Part shown: positions 49,919-59,247 of the stretch, piece by piece
How the letters are laid out: every line of letters starts with the position of its first letter
Position numbering within the stretch: the stretch's first letter is position 1
Origin: Hymenobacter negativus
Lineage (GTDB): Bacteria > Bacteroidota > Bacteroidia > Cytophagales > Hymenobacteraceae
NCBI RefSeq assembly: GCF_017571495.1
Contig: NZ_JAGETZ010000002.1
Span: 124,001 to 188,000 of the forward strand
Direction of reading: 5' to 3'
Length of the DNA stretch: 64,000 bases
The notes under the pieces: model-generated
Told to the model about the DNA's origin: nothing
The model's input: only the letters and a program-made list of their open reading frames with translations
Databases searched by the model: none
Position numbers and translations under genes: made by a program

Positions 49919-50530
49919 ATGTCCACTACTTCCGCCCCCGTACTCACCTCTTACCAAGTGGCTACTGGCCTCACCTACGCCGCCTACCGCCAACAAAATG
50001 CCGACCTGCTAGCCAGCGAGCCCGACCCGCGCTTGGCTAAAATGCTGCCCTATTACCGCGAAAACGAGGAGCGTATGGACCAGCTAGAGCCTACCATTAC
50101 GGTATTGCCCGAACTGCAAGCCGCCGCGCAACAACTCACACAACAATACATCTGGGTAGTCATCACAGAAGGCTGGTGCGGCGACGCAGCCCAGCTCGTG
50201 CCCATCATCGAAGCCGTAGCCCAGGTTAGCAACGGCCACCTCGAAACCCGCTACTTCCTGCGTGATTCAAACTCCGAGCTCATCGACCGCTACCTCACCA
50301 ACGGCGGCCGCGCCATTCCAATGACGGTGCTGCTACACGCCGATTCCCTGACCGAAACCGCCGTGTGGGGCCCGCGCCCGGCGCCAGCTCAAGCTTTGTT
50401 TCAGGATTTGAAAGCCCGCGAGGTGCCTTTTGCTGAATTGGCCGCCCAGCTCCACGGCTGGTACGCGCAGAATGCCACCCGCACTACGCAGCAGGAGTTG
50501 CTGGCGCTTATAGAGGGACTAGGGAAGTAA
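49919..50530 (+). CDS. Thioredoxin-fold protein with a single active-site Cys
   Basis: 203-residue cytoplasmic protein without a signal peptide, of the Thioredoxin_9-like type. The active-site region reads VITEGWCGDAAQLVPIIEAV, so WCxxC is reduced to WCGDA with one Cys. The cis-Pro loop is RAIPMTVLL. Such one-Cys forms cannot make the normal dithiol cycle and may act as monothiol or binding proteins. The start at 49919 follows a 218-nt gap holding the repeat at 49730. Confidence 0.8.
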   Translation: MSTTSAPVLTSYQVATGLTYAAYRQQNADLLASEPDPRLAKMLPYYRENEERMDQLEPTITVLPELQAAAQQLTQQYIWVVITEGWCGDAAQLVPIIEAVAQVSNGHLETRYFLRDSNSELIDRYLTNGGRAIPMTVLLHADSLTETAVWGPRPAPAQALFQDLKAREVPFAELAAQLHGWYAQNATRTTQQELLALIEGLGK

Positions 50531-50546
50531 CCAACCTCTGCGTAAA

Positions 50547-50721
50547 CCTCACCCCCTGACCCCCTCTCCAGAAAAGAGGGGGCACCGGATTTGAACAAAC
50601 GACATTTTTAAAGAAACCCTAAGAAAAAGCCTGCTTAAAAGCAGGCTTTTTCTTTTTCATAAATCCTTACTACGCATTTCCGGTGCCCCCTCTTTTTTGG
50701 AGAGGGGGTCAGGGGGTAAGG
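50547..50721. repeat. 43-nt inverted repeat around a terminator
   Basis: Arms 50547-50589 and 50679-50721 pair in 41 of 43 positions. Each arm can fold by itself (CCCCCTCTCCAGAAAAGAGG type hairpin). The 89-nt centre is AT-rich and holds the terminator at 50624-50651. Between convergent genes. Confidence 0.8.
50624..50655. terminator. Bidirectional terminator
   Basis: AAAAAGCCTGC (50624-50634) pairs perfectly with GCAGGCTTTTT (50641-50651), loop TTAAAA, with A and T tracts on both sides. Serves the convergent thioredoxin-like and TolC genes. Confidence 0.92.
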
Positions 50722-50755
50722 TTTCGCGTGAACGAAACAAGATGCCCCAGCTACA

Positions 50756-52306
50756 CTACTTCTGCGCCCCATCCACCGACCGCGTGCCAGCGTAGTAATA
50801 CAGTTCGGCCCGCGACTTCTCGTAGCTCGAGCGCAAGCTCTCCTGCTTGATGCGCAGGTCGATGAGCTTGGTTTCGCGGGCGTTGATGAGGAAGATGGTG
50901 CTTTCGCCTAGTTCAAACTTTTGCAGTTCGGCCTGGAGCAGAATGCGCTGGTTGGTGATGGTTTGGGCTTGCAGGGCGAGTTGGCGCTCGTAGGCGCGCA
51001 GGGTGTTATACACAGAGTTTACCCGCGTCACGATGGTGCGCTGACTTTGCTGGCGCTCCAGCGTAGTTTCCTTCACTTGGATGCGGGTGTATTGCAGCTT
51101 GCCACGCTCGGCCCGCAGGAACAGCGGGAAGGAAAAATCAACGCCGACCTTGTAGTTATCCATCCCGAAATTGTAGTAGGAAGGCACTTCCGAGCGGTAA
51201 AAGTCGCCCTGGCTGAGCAGTACGCCGCTCACGTTGAGCTTGGGCTTGAGCATTTCGCGCCGGTACCGCTCTTCAATGCCGAGCTGGCTGATTTTGGCTT
51301 CCAACTTGCGCAAGGTAGGGTGCTGAGCGGCGGCAAAATCGGTGAGGCGCTGCAGTTCGGCGCGGCTGACGGTGTCGAGGGCGGGCGATTGGGGCACAGC
51401 GTAGGCGGGCAGCTCGGCGGGCTGGCCATCCTTGGTCCAGAGGTGATTAGAGAGCAGGAGGCGGGCGTTTAGCAGGTCCACATCAAGTTGCGTGGCCTGC
51501 ACCTGCCGGTCCTGTACCGTGATTTGGGCCTCCACCGAGTCGATGGGAGCCTGGTCGCCGATTTGGGCGCGGCGGGCGGTACCCTGGAAACGGCGGTCGG
51601 CCAGCGCCACGCCTTCCTGGATGAGGGCGGCTTGCTGCACCGAGTAGTACCAGGTCCAATAGTCTTTCACGGCCTGCAACCACACTTCGTTTATTTGCTT
51701 CACGCGGTCGGCTTCGGCAGCGTTTTGCATCACGCGCGCTTGGCGCAGGGTACTGCGGCGGGCGTCAATCAGCAGCCCCGCCCCAATGGGCACCGATATA
51801 CCCACGCCCGCCAATCCGTTGCTAGGGGTGCGGCCTTCGGGGTTCACGTAAGTGCCCACGTTGCGGTCGTAGATGGCTTTCAGGTCAATGCCGCCGAGCC
51901 AGATGGGGATTTTCAGCTCGTTACCCCAGTTATTGTAATAATCGGTACCGCCGAACTGCTTGCGGTGGAAGTCGGAGCCGATTTTGGGATCGAAGCCGCC
52001 GCGGGCTTGCAGCACCTGGCTGCGGGCCTCGTCGCTGAGCAGGTCGGCTTGCTTCACAATGGGGTGGTTGGCAAATACGATATCGGCAAGGTTTTGCAGG
52101 GAGAATACCTTAGCCGTATCACCGGGCTGAACACCATTCAACTGCGTGGTTTGGAGTGGCGCCTTTTCGAGGCCGGAGCGACGAGTCGGCAGGTTGGGGT
52201 CCTGCGCCAATGCGGGGTGCGCCAGGGCCACGAATAACAACCACAGCAGCGGCCAGTAGCTACTGCGGTTGGGTTGGAAGAATGTATTAATTATGATGGA
52301 TGACAT
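50756..52306 (-). CDS. TolC family outer-membrane protein of a type I secretion-like system
   Basis: 516 residues with signal peptide near YWPLLWLLFVALAHPALAQ. TolC-like helical repeats: FSLQNLADIVFANHPIVKQA near the N terminus, then QVLQARGGFDPKIGSD, and a second half with TLRKLEAKISQLGIEERYRR and PLFLRAERGKLQYTRIQVKE. It is the third gene of a minus-strand operon with an ABC membrane protein and an HlyD adaptor. The gap to the HlyD gene (52307-52456) contains a repeat element. Confidence 0.88.
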   Translation of the reverse strand: MSSIIINTFFQPNRSSYWPLLWLLFVALAHPALAQDPNLPTRRSGLEKAPLQTTQLNGVQPGDTAKVFSLQNLADIVFANHPIVKQADLLSDEARSQVLQARGGFDPKIGSDFHRKQFGGTDYYNNWGNELKIPIWLGGIDLKAIYDRNVGTYVNPEGRTPSNGLAGVGISVPIGAGLLIDARRSTLRQARVMQNAAEADRVKQINEVWLQAVKDYWTWYYSVQQAALIQEGVALADRRFQGTARRAQIGDQAPIDSVEAQITVQDRQVQATQLDVDLLNARLLLSNHLWTKDGQPAELPAYAVPQSPALDTVSRAELQRLTDFAAAQHPTLRKLEAKISQLGIEERYRREMLKPKLNVSGVLLSQGDFYRSEVPSYYNFGMDNYKVGVDFSFPLFLRAERGKLQYTRIQVKETTLERQQSQRTIVTRVNSVYNTLRAYERQLALQAQTITNQRILLQAELQKFELGESTIFLINARETKLIDLRIKQESLRSSYEKSRAELYYYAGTRSVDGAQK

Positions 52307-52349
52307 CTTGATTTATAATGCATTTCATTTTGTTCGCCAAACAGCGTTG

Positions 52350-52413
52350 GTCGAAGCATCTCTACCGCAGTAATATCAATACCTGCTCAACGAAGCGGTA
52401 GAGATGCTTCGAC
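52350..52413. repeat. REP-like inverted repeat in the secretion operon
   Basis: GTCGAAGCATCTCTACCGC (52350-52368) pairs perfectly with 52395-52413, 26-nt loop. The flank TACGCTCAGCATGAC matches the family of 12285-12392. It lies between the TolC and HlyD genes of the operon. Confidence 0.75.
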
Positions 52414-52456
52414 TACGCTCAGCATGACAGCAATTACACCTGCGTCACTAGTTGGC

Positions 52457-53818
52457 TTACTTGCCTTTCACAGGAGCGTCGTCGGGCTCGGCTTGCAGGG
52501 TGGGGGGGAAGCCGTTGAGTTGCCGCCATATTTCATACCACACCGGCACCGAATCCAGAATAACCCAGCCCTGCACGCCCGAACCCAGGCGGAGCTGTCG
52601 GGGCCAGGGCTTGTCGCCAGGCTGTGGCTGGGATGGACGCACCAATAGGCGGTATTTGCCACCACTGCTGCTCACCACATCAATCACCGACACGAAACCA
52701 CCAAACGTGCCCACTGCCGCCGAAGGCCAGCCCGAAAACTGGATGGCGGGCCAGCCATCGAACTGCAGCCTCACCTGCCGCCCACGCTGAATGAGTGGCA
52801 CGTCCATGGCCCGCACGTACACCTCAGCCGCTAGTAATGGCGCCTCGGGCTGCAGCGTGGCAATGGATTCGCCCTCCTTGATGGTTTCGCCGATGCCGGC
52901 CTTGAGGGCCCGCACCACGTAGCCGGTCTGGGGCGCGCGCACCACGTACAGGCCGCGTCGCACCTCTACGTTGCTGATTTTATTGCGGGTAGCGGCCACT
53001 TCTCCTTGCGAACTGGCGCGGCTCGACACGGCCGTGCTTCGGTCCGATTGGGCCTTGGCCAGGTCCTGCGCGTACTTGGCGCGCAGGTTGCTCAGCTCGA
53101 TGCGGGCGTTGGCAAGGGCTTGCTCGCTGCTGGCCACTTTGTTGCGAACCGACGTTACTTTAGCCAGGTCCTCCTGCAGCTTGAGGCGTCGGGTTTCGAT
53201 GTCGGTGAGTGAGAATAGGCCGTTTTTGTAGCCTTCCTCGTAGCGGGCCAGCCGGGCGCGAGTCGTTTCGTAGAAATTTTGAGCCGCCACCAAGTCGGCG
53301 CGGTCGATGTTGAGGTAATTGGCGGCTTGCTCCACCTTATTGCGGGCCGATTCCAGCTGCACTTGCAGCGTGGTGCCTAGCGCGGCTATTTGCTGGTCGG
53401 TGGCCACAATTTTGGCTCCGTAGGCGTCCACGTTGGCGCGCTTGGCGGCCAACTGCTCGCGCAGGCGTTCGGGCAGGTTGGGGTCGAAATACTCATCCTT
53501 GATTTCGGAGATGGTCAGAAGCGTATCGCCCTTGCGCACCAGCTGGCCTTCGCGCACGTTCCAGTGCTCGATGCGGCCGGCAATCTGGTTCTGCACGGTC
53601 TGGGGCCGGTCTTGCGGGGTGAGAGCCGTGAGGGTGCCGGTGCCGGAAATGGTTTGGCGCCAGGGCAGAAACAGCGCAATCAAAAACAGAATGCCCACCA
53701 CCAGCAGGATGCGGCCCAGCCGGCGGCTGCCCTGGATGCGCAAGAGTTCGGGGCGCGATTTGCGGGGCACTTTTTCCCACACCCCCTCGGCTACGTGTTG
53801 GTTCGAGAGGTTAAGCAT
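52457..53818 (-). CDS. HlyD family secretion adaptor
   Basis: 453 residues. One membrane helix (RILLVVGILFLIALFLPW, about 35-52), lipoyl halves (NQIAGRIEHWNVREGQLVRK and VRAPQTGYVVRALKAGIGET), a long coiled-coil hairpin in between (about 120-330), and a beta-barrel end (QVRLQFDGWPAIQFSGWPSA). The layout is that of type I secretion adaptors (HlyD/LapC), not of RND adaptors. Its start overlaps the ABC gene stop by 8 bp. Confidence 0.9.
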   Translation of the reverse strand: MLNLSNQHVAEGVWEKVPRKSRPELLRIQGSRRLGRILLVVGILFLIALFLPWRQTISGTGTLTALTPQDRPQTVQNQIAGRIEHWNVREGQLVRKGDTLLTISEIKDEYFDPNLPERLREQLAAKRANVDAYGAKIVATDQQIAALGTTLQVQLESARNKVEQAANYLNIDRADLVAAQNFYETTRARLARYEEGYKNGLFSLTDIETRRLKLQEDLAKVTSVRNKVASSEQALANARIELSNLRAKYAQDLAKAQSDRSTAVSSRASSQGEVAATRNKISNVEVRRGLYVVRAPQTGYVVRALKAGIGETIKEGESIATLQPEAPLLAAEVYVRAMDVPLIQRGRQVRLQFDGWPAIQFSGWPSAAVGTFGGFVSVIDVVSSSGGKYRLLVRPSQPQPGDKPWPRQLRLGSGVQGWVILDSVPVWYEIWRQLNGFPPTLQAEPDDAPVKGK

Positions 53819-54824
53819 GACTGATGGCAGCGTGGTGAGGGTCGAGGGGAAGGTCAGTAACGGCGGCCATTTTTTCCACCCCGGTAAGAATGTCGAAGAT
53901 GGTGCTCACGCCCGTCATCAGCTTCTCGATAGAAGCGCTGATTTGCACGATAAGCACTTCGGCAGCAACGAATTGCCCCAAAGTCATTTGGCGCGATACC
54001 ACGAACAGCGTGCCCGCAATCAGCAGGCCAGCCGTGAGCAGCGTGCGCAGGGCCGTGGCGTAGCCGTAGTAGGTTTTCAGCACCTGAAAGTGGCCATTGC
54101 GGGCGTGCAGGTAGCCGGCGGTCAACTCGTCGGTGCGGGTCAGGGCTTCGTCGGCCTGCGCATTGTTGGTGCGCACTTCGGGCAGGCGGTCGGCCACCTG
54201 CTCCAGCCAATCCACCAACTCGTATTTATAAGCCGATTCCTCGATGCTGGTGCGCAGCGCCCGCTGGTAGTTCACGGCGTAAATCAGTATCAGGGCGATG
54301 ATGGTGAACAGGCCCAACGCAATGAAAATGGGGTGGTAGAAGGCCAGCACCAGCACCCCGAACAGGATTTGCATGCCCGCAAACATCAAATCAATCAGCA
54401 GCTTGGTGAGGCCCTTCTGCACGGTGAGCACGTCGAAAAAGCGGTTCACCAGCTCCTGCGGATTCTGGCCTTCCAGGGCTTCGGGCTTGATGCGCGGCAG
54501 GCGGTAGGCAAACTCGATGGCGGCCTTGGCAAACAGGCGCTGCTCGATGGCTTCCACCATCGTGAGCTGCCCAATGAGCAGGATGCTGGCCAGCAGCACA
54601 CCGCCCACCACCACGCCAATCAGCAGGTAAGTGGAGCCGAACACGGCCCCCGTCGATACCAGGTTAAAAACTGCCTGCGTGCCCAGCGGCAGCGACAGAC
54701 TGACGATGCCCGCCACTACGGCGTACCAGATAATGTGACGAATCGTTTTGCGCTCGGTGTCGAGCATCCGCGTCAGTCGTTGCCACGGGGTGGGCGGCGG
54801 CAAAGTACTAGCGTATGAAGCCAT
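53811..54824 (-). CDS. ABC exporter transmembrane domain without ATPase domain
   Basis: 337 residues with the type 1 ABC exporter membrane fold: about six helices, including IIWYAVVAGIVSLSLPLGTQ, VLLASILLIGQLTMVEAIEQ, LFTIIALILIYAVNYQ and LLTAGLLIAGTLFVVSRQ. In relatives of this kind the sequence after DLPL continues into a nucleotide-binding domain with Walker A. Here it ends PLDPHHAAISHA and stops 8 bp inside the HlyD gene. No Walker A, LSGGQ or Walker B is present, and none lies elsewhere in the operon. An ATPase must come from another locus, or the protein works without one. Confidence 0.88.
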   Translation of the reverse strand: MASYASTLPPPTPWQRLTRMLDTERKTIRHIIWYAVVAGIVSLSLPLGTQAVFNLVSTGAVFGSTYLLIGVVVGGVLLASILLIGQLTMVEAIEQRLFAKAAIEFAYRLPRIKPEALEGQNPQELVNRFFDVLTVQKGLTKLLIDLMFAGMQILFGVLVLAFYHPIFIALGLFTIIALILIYAVNYQRALRTSIEESAYKYELVDWLEQVADRLPEVRTNNAQADEALTRTDELTAGYLHARNGHFQVLKTYYGYATALRTLLTAGLLIAGTLFVVSRQMTLGQFVAAEVLIVQISASIEKLMTGVSTIFDILTGVEKMAAVTDLPLDPHHAAISHA

Positions 54825-54987
54825 TAATGTGTGGTAAAAAAGAGGTTAATACAGAAGACAGCAGCAGTATTTACGCTGCTAAATCCACAAATTAACCGGC
54901 CAAACCCACCCATTTGTTACACCCCTTTTCCGAATTAACCCCCTTTTAATCAGTCATTAATTTCATTTTAATGCCGACTATAGGCAT

Positions 54988-55023
54988 AAAAAAGCCGCCC
55001 GGCGCACAGTGCCAGGCGGCTTT
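54988..55023 (-). terminator. Terminator of the DUF4382 gene
   Basis: AAAGCCGCC (54991-54999) pairs with GGCGGCTTT (55015-55023), with an inner GGC/GCC pair. On the minus strand it is followed by a T tract. It lies 48 nt past the DUF4382 stop. Confidence 0.88.
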
Positions 55024-55071
55024 CAACTGATTCAGACGCAGTAAGCCGCCGCTTGTCCGGCGGCTGGTGCA

Positions 55072-55878
55072 TTACTGCACGCTCACCGCACCGAGGTCGG
55101 TAATTTGGTCGTTGGCAACCACCACGCCGGTACGGGTGGCGTTGCGGTAGGGCGAGGCCGTCAGCAGTTCCACGCGGTAGGTGCCAGCGGGCACGCCACG
55201 CAGCAGGAAGCCGCCGGTGGCATCGGCCGTGGTGCTCAAGGTATCGTTGGGCGCCACCGACGTGCGGATGGCCAGTACCAGCGGCCGGGCCGCCGCGGGG
55301 GTAGCCACACCGCGAATGCCGCCGGCCACAGCCGTAGTCACGGTTCGGATAACGGGCTTGAGGTTGTAGGCTCCATTGCCGCGGGCCACAATAGACTTGG
55401 CCACGTCGAAATCGAGTACCAATTGGTAGGTCACATCGCGCACCAGCACGGCGTCAATCTTCAGCTTCAGGCCCGACTGCTGGGCGCTGGGTGTGTTGAG
55501 TGGCACGACGGTGCCATCGCGCAAGGTCAGGGTATTATTGCTGCCGAGGATGAGGCGGATTTGGGAGATTTTACCAGCCGGAAAATCAGCGCTGGTGAGC
55601 AGGGCCGAGTTGCCGTTGGTGTAGTCCATCACATTGTAGATACCCGGGCGGATAAGAGTGAGGCTCTGCCAGCCGTTGGCATTATCGTCGTCGCTCACGT
55701 GCACCTGCACTTGCTGTACGTCTAGGTTTACGGCGCGGTAATCGCCGGGGGCATCGGTCAGGCGCACTTCAAACTTCGACATGCCAGCCGAAGAAGCATC
55801 ATCCGAAGAGTTTTTGGAGCAGCTAGCCAAGCCCAGCAGGGCGGCGCAGCCGAAGGGCAAGAGGCGAGTAATTTTCAT
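55072..55878 (-). CDS. DUF4382 lipoprotein with carboxypeptidase-like domain
   Basis: 268 residues with lipoprotein signal ending LLGLASCSKN. DUF4382 covers about 33-175 (KFEVRLTDAPGDYRAVNLDV, NGNSALLTSADFPAGKISQI, VLDFDVAKSIVARGNGAYNL). The C-terminal 75 residues resemble a carboxypeptidase-regulatory beta-sandwich (ATGGFLLRGVPAGTYRVELL). Function unknown; lipid-anchored in the envelope. Confidence 0.88.
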   Translation of the reverse strand: MKITRLLPFGCAALLGLASCSKNSSDDASSAGMSKFEVRLTDAPGDYRAVNLDVQQVQVHVSDDDNANGWQSLTLIRPGIYNVMDYTNGNSALLTSADFPAGKISQIRLILGSNNTLTLRDGTVVPLNTPSAQQSGLKLKIDAVLVRDVTYQLVLDFDVAKSIVARGNGAYNLKPVIRTVTTAVAGGIRGVATPAAARPLVLAIRTSVAPNDTLSTTADATGGFLLRGVPAGTYRVELLTASPYRNATRTGVVVANDQITDLGAVSVQ

Positions 55879-56190
55879 AAACTAGGCAGTAGTGGAGGTT
55901 AACAATGGGGCATGAAACGGCCCGACCGACCAAGAAGTTGCCGGGCCAGTGTAGCCAATAATACTGCCATGATTCTGTCGCTTTCCTGTTTCACTGGTGC
56001 TTTATAGACAGTGTCCCAATTCTGGCTCAGATAATGCCATTTATTGAAAATTTGCCTTACGCCACAGTCCTATTTATCCCAAAATCAATTCAATAGCTAA
56101 CGATTAATTTCCCGCCACTAAAATGCCAAAGCCCCAGCAAAGTCGCTTGGGCACGACCTCACCGGGTCTTTTATTCGGCTTCTGCAACAA
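55879..56190. other. Intergenic region, no gene seen
   Basis: 312 nt between the AsmA stop and the DUF4382 start, both on the minus strand. It is more AT-rich than its surroundings. I see no tandem or inverted repeat and no perfect TAnnTTTG element. TATTATTG on the minus strand near 55960-55967 is the best -7 match but lacks a TTG partner. It presumably holds the promoter of the DUF4382 gene. Confidence 0.4.
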
Positions 56191-59100
56191 CTACTTGGTT
56201 GTATCCGGCTCCACCGGTTTGGGCTTCGGCTTGGGTTTGTTGAAGAGGCTATTGAAGCCTTTAGATATCTGCTCCTTGGCCTTGTTAGCGGCATCGATGC
56301 GGGCTTGCTGCTTGTCCTTCTCAGCTTGGCGGGCCGCTTCTTCCGGCGTCTGGCCGGCGCGCTTGATGCTGTCCTCCTTGCTGATGACCCGGGGCTTCAC
56401 ACCCAGCAGGTCGAGAGCTTTTTGCTTGGCCACGTTTTGCACCAGCGCCTTGCCCTGGTCTTTCACGCTGCCGCTGGTCAGCTTCACCTGCGGGGCCTTC
56501 ACCGTGCCGCCGATGTTCAGGCCCAGCGTCACGCGGTCAGTACCCTGGATATTGCTCACGCCCGTGAGCTTGGTCAACTGGCTGCTCATAGCCGAGCCAA
56601 GCTTGCCGGTGGGCACGTTCAGGGCCGTGACATAGGAAAGCACACCAGCTAGGCTATTTGAGCCGCCGATGTTCATCTTCACGTCGCCAATAGTCAGGTC
56701 GAAGGGCTGCACCACGAGGTTGCCGTTCACGATGTTAGCCTGGATTTTCTTATCAACTACCAGCAGGGTTTTCAGTTCGGGCAGGGTGGTCAGGCTCGCA
56801 ATCTTGGTCATCACCTCCGACTGGTTGATGGCCGCCTTCACCACGTCGAAAATGCCCTTGCCGCTCAGCGTAGCTAGGTTCGGCATCATGTCCGGGCCCA
56901 TTTCGCCGCTCACGTTGAAGTTGGTGCCGAACACACCCTCCACTTGGCTGGCCAGCGGCACCAGCGTTTTGATGGTGTTGAAGGCCGAAAAGGCTTTCTG
57001 GAAGTTCAAATTGTCGATGTTCAGCCCGAAGTTGAACTTGGGGTGCGACAAATCCTTGCTGCTGTAGCTACCCGTAGTACCAAAGCTCGCGCCCAGTGTG
57101 TTGAACTTAAGATTTTTAAGCGTGGCCGTCTGGTCGTTCACCGTCACCACACCGGTGGCATTACTCAGCTTCAGGTTATCATACGTCACATTATCGACGT
57201 GGCTGTTCAGTACCAAATCGAAGAATTTCGGAATCTGAAGCACACCGTTAGCCGCCGCTGGGGCCTTCGCGCCGGTGGCCGTGGGCTTGGCCGATACCTC
57301 GTCCACCATCCACTCGTTCACGTTGAAGTTGCGCGAATTCACCGTCATGTTGCCTTTCAGCGACTGCCCCGGTGTGAACAGGTAGCCTAGGTAGTTGCTC
57401 ACCGTGCCCGAGGCCGCGAAGTCGGAGCTACCAGCCGTGCCGTTCAGACTCTGCACCACAATCTGGTTGTTGTTGAAGGTGGCCGTGCCGTTGCTGATTT
57501 TTACGCCCTGCGGCAGGTCGGCGCTCTTATAGGTCACGTTGCTGGCCTTCACCGTGCCGCTGGCCACTACGTTCTGGTAGCGGCCAGCTTCTACGTCAGC
57601 CATGTTGCCCTTAGCAGCAATGTCGCCGGCCACGCGGCCCGTCACGGTCATGCCTTTCAGCGGGAAAATCTTGGTAATCTTAGTCAAGTCCACCGTGCCG
57701 CGCACGTTGGCGTCAAACACCGGCTTGTCAATGTTGTGCGCGCTCAAGCGGCCTTCCAGTGGCTCGCCTTCCAGCACCATCTTGAACTGCGGCAGGTTAA
57801 TCTGCGTGTCATTCACCTGGCCCGTGGTGTTCACCACCGTCCCGCTCAGGTTGATGTTCTCAATCGGGGCCGGGAACTGGGCCGATTTCACGTAGCCGTT
57901 GGTCAGCTTAATAGCCGCATTCACCACCGGCATCTGGGTTTTGGAGTAGGTACCCTTGGCCGTGCCGTCCACGAAAAACTGCCCACGCATGTTCAGGTCT
58001 TTCACCGGGTACACTTTCAGCGCTTCGGCCAGGTTCACGTTGGCTTTCACGCGGCCATCCACCTTCATCGGCTCCAGTCCGTCGATGGCCACGTTACCGT
58101 CCACCGGGTCGGGGCCCAGGTCGAGATGAAACTTGGGAATGTTGACCTTCACGTTATTGGTCACGCCCGAGGGATTGTCCACCTTCATTGTGAGGTTGAT
58201 GTTCTTGGCCTCCCGCGGCAGGTCCGGGTACTTGAAGCGGCCGTTGGTCACGGTCAGGTTCACACCGTAGCCGGGCAGCGTGGTGGCTGTCTGCGTGCCC
58301 TTGGCGTAACCATCGAAAGCCACCTTGCCGCTGGTTTCAATGTTCTTGAACTTCTCGGTAAATACGCCTGGCACCAGACTCAGCAGGTTCTTAAAGTCCG
58401 TTTCCAGCGCCTTGAAGGTGATATCGTAAGTAATGTCTGTGGCATTGGGCAGCCCGATGGCGCCCGCGAAGCTGAACGGAAAGTCGTTGAGCTTAATCTT
58501 GTTGTCCTTGAACGTGTACAGGCTCTTGTTCAAATCCATGTTCAGGGTCACGTCGGCATCCAGCTGCTTATCGGTGAGGTAGGCCACGCCGCCGTAGGTC
58601 ACGTCCATATCGGCTGCCGTGGTCTGCGATTTCATGTCGAACACGTTGCTGGCGAAGTCACCGCTGCCGCTGTGGTTCACCCCGCGGGCTTCCATGCGCA
58701 TGGGCAGCGTCAGGTCCTCGTAGCGCAGGTGCGCGTCGGTCAGTTTCCAACCCTTAATAGCGAGGCTCACCTGGCTAGTATCCTGGCCTTTGGCCGCGGC
58801 TGCCGAGTCCGAAATCATCACGTCCCAGTTGGCCAGCCCACTTTTCAGGCGGCGTAGGCTAAGGGCAGGCCGCTCCAGTTCCACAGTGTTAATCTTGATT
58901 TCCTGGCCTTTAATCACCGTCATCACGTCCAGGCCCACACGCAGGTCAGGCAGATAGGCCAGCGTATCGCGGCTGAAGGAGTCCAAGCCAATCACCCGCA
59001 GGTTCTTGATATCCAATGTTAAATCCGGGAAGGAGTGGAGCAAGCTCACGTCAATGTCGGCCGGATTGTACTGCACCTTGGCCCGCACGCGCTGGGCTAT

Positions 59101-59211
59101 CTGCTTATCGGCCAGTGCCCGCAGCTTATCTTTAAATAAGAACGGGGCTGCCGCCAGCGCTACCACCAGCACAACCACAAAAACAACTAACCCCAACAGA
59201 ATCTTTCTCAT
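56191..59211 (-). CDS. AsmA family protein
   Basis: 1006-residue inner-membrane-anchored periplasmic protein. One N-terminal helix (ILLGLVVFVVVLVVALAAAP) precedes an AsmA N-terminal domain (VQYNPADIDVSLLHSFPDLT, LDIKNLRVIGLD). Many repeated beta-strand segments follow, with an AsmA_2-like C-terminal region (about 640-900), then a charged helix and a tail of KPKPKPKP type. AsmA/TamB-like proteins form long grooves that carry lipids between membranes. The length is greater than E. coli AsmA (617). Confidence 0.9.
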   Translation of the reverse strand: MRKILLGLVVFVVVLVVALAAAPFLFKDKLRALADKQIAQRVRAKVQYNPADIDVSLLHSFPDLTLDIKNLRVIGLDSFSRDTLAYLPDLRVGLDVMTVIKGQEIKINTVELERPALSLRRLKSGLANWDVMISDSAAAAKGQDTSQVSLAIKGWKLTDAHLRYEDLTLPMRMEARGVNHSGSGDFASNVFDMKSQTTAADMDVTYGGVAYLTDKQLDADVTLNMDLNKSLYTFKDNKIKLNDFPFSFAGAIGLPNATDITYDITFKALETDFKNLLSLVPGVFTEKFKNIETSGKVAFDGYAKGTQTATTLPGYGVNLTVTNGRFKYPDLPREAKNINLTMKVDNPSGVTNNVKVNIPKFHLDLGPDPVDGNVAIDGLEPMKVDGRVKANVNLAEALKVYPVKDLNMRGQFFVDGTAKGTYSKTQMPVVNAAIKLTNGYVKSAQFPAPIENINLSGTVVNTTGQVNDTQINLPQFKMVLEGEPLEGRLSAHNIDKPVFDANVRGTVDLTKITKIFPLKGMTVTGRVAGDIAAKGNMADVEAGRYQNVVASGTVKASNVTYKSADLPQGVKISNGTATFNNNQIVVQSLNGTAGSSDFAASGTVSNYLGYLFTPGQSLKGNMTVNSRNFNVNEWMVDEVSAKPTATGAKAPAAANGVLQIPKFFDLVLNSHVDNVTYDNLKLSNATGVVTVNDQTATLKNLKFNTLGASFGTTGSYSSKDLSHPKFNFGLNIDNLNFQKAFSAFNTIKTLVPLASQVEGVFGTNFNVSGEMGPDMMPNLATLSGKGIFDVVKAAINQSEVMTKIASLTTLPELKTLLVVDKKIQANIVNGNLVVQPFDLTIGDVKMNIGGSNSLAGVLSYVTALNVPTGKLGSAMSSQLTKLTGVSNIQGTDRVTLGLNIGGTVKAPQVKLTSGSVKDQGKALVQNVAKQKALDLLGVKPRVISKEDSIKRAGQTPEEAARQAEKDKQQARIDAANKAKEQISKGFNSLFNKPKPKPKPVEPDTTK

Positions 59212-59239
59212 AGCAGATGTTTTGATACGTTACTTCTAA

Positions 59240-59247
59240 CAAAAGTA
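59240..59247 (-). promoter_or_regulatory. Candidate asmA promoter (-7 element)
   Basis: On the minus strand TACTTTTG matches TAnnTTTG exactly, 29 nt before the start codon at 59211. The -33 region reads CTGTGG instead of TTG. Confidence 0.5.
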
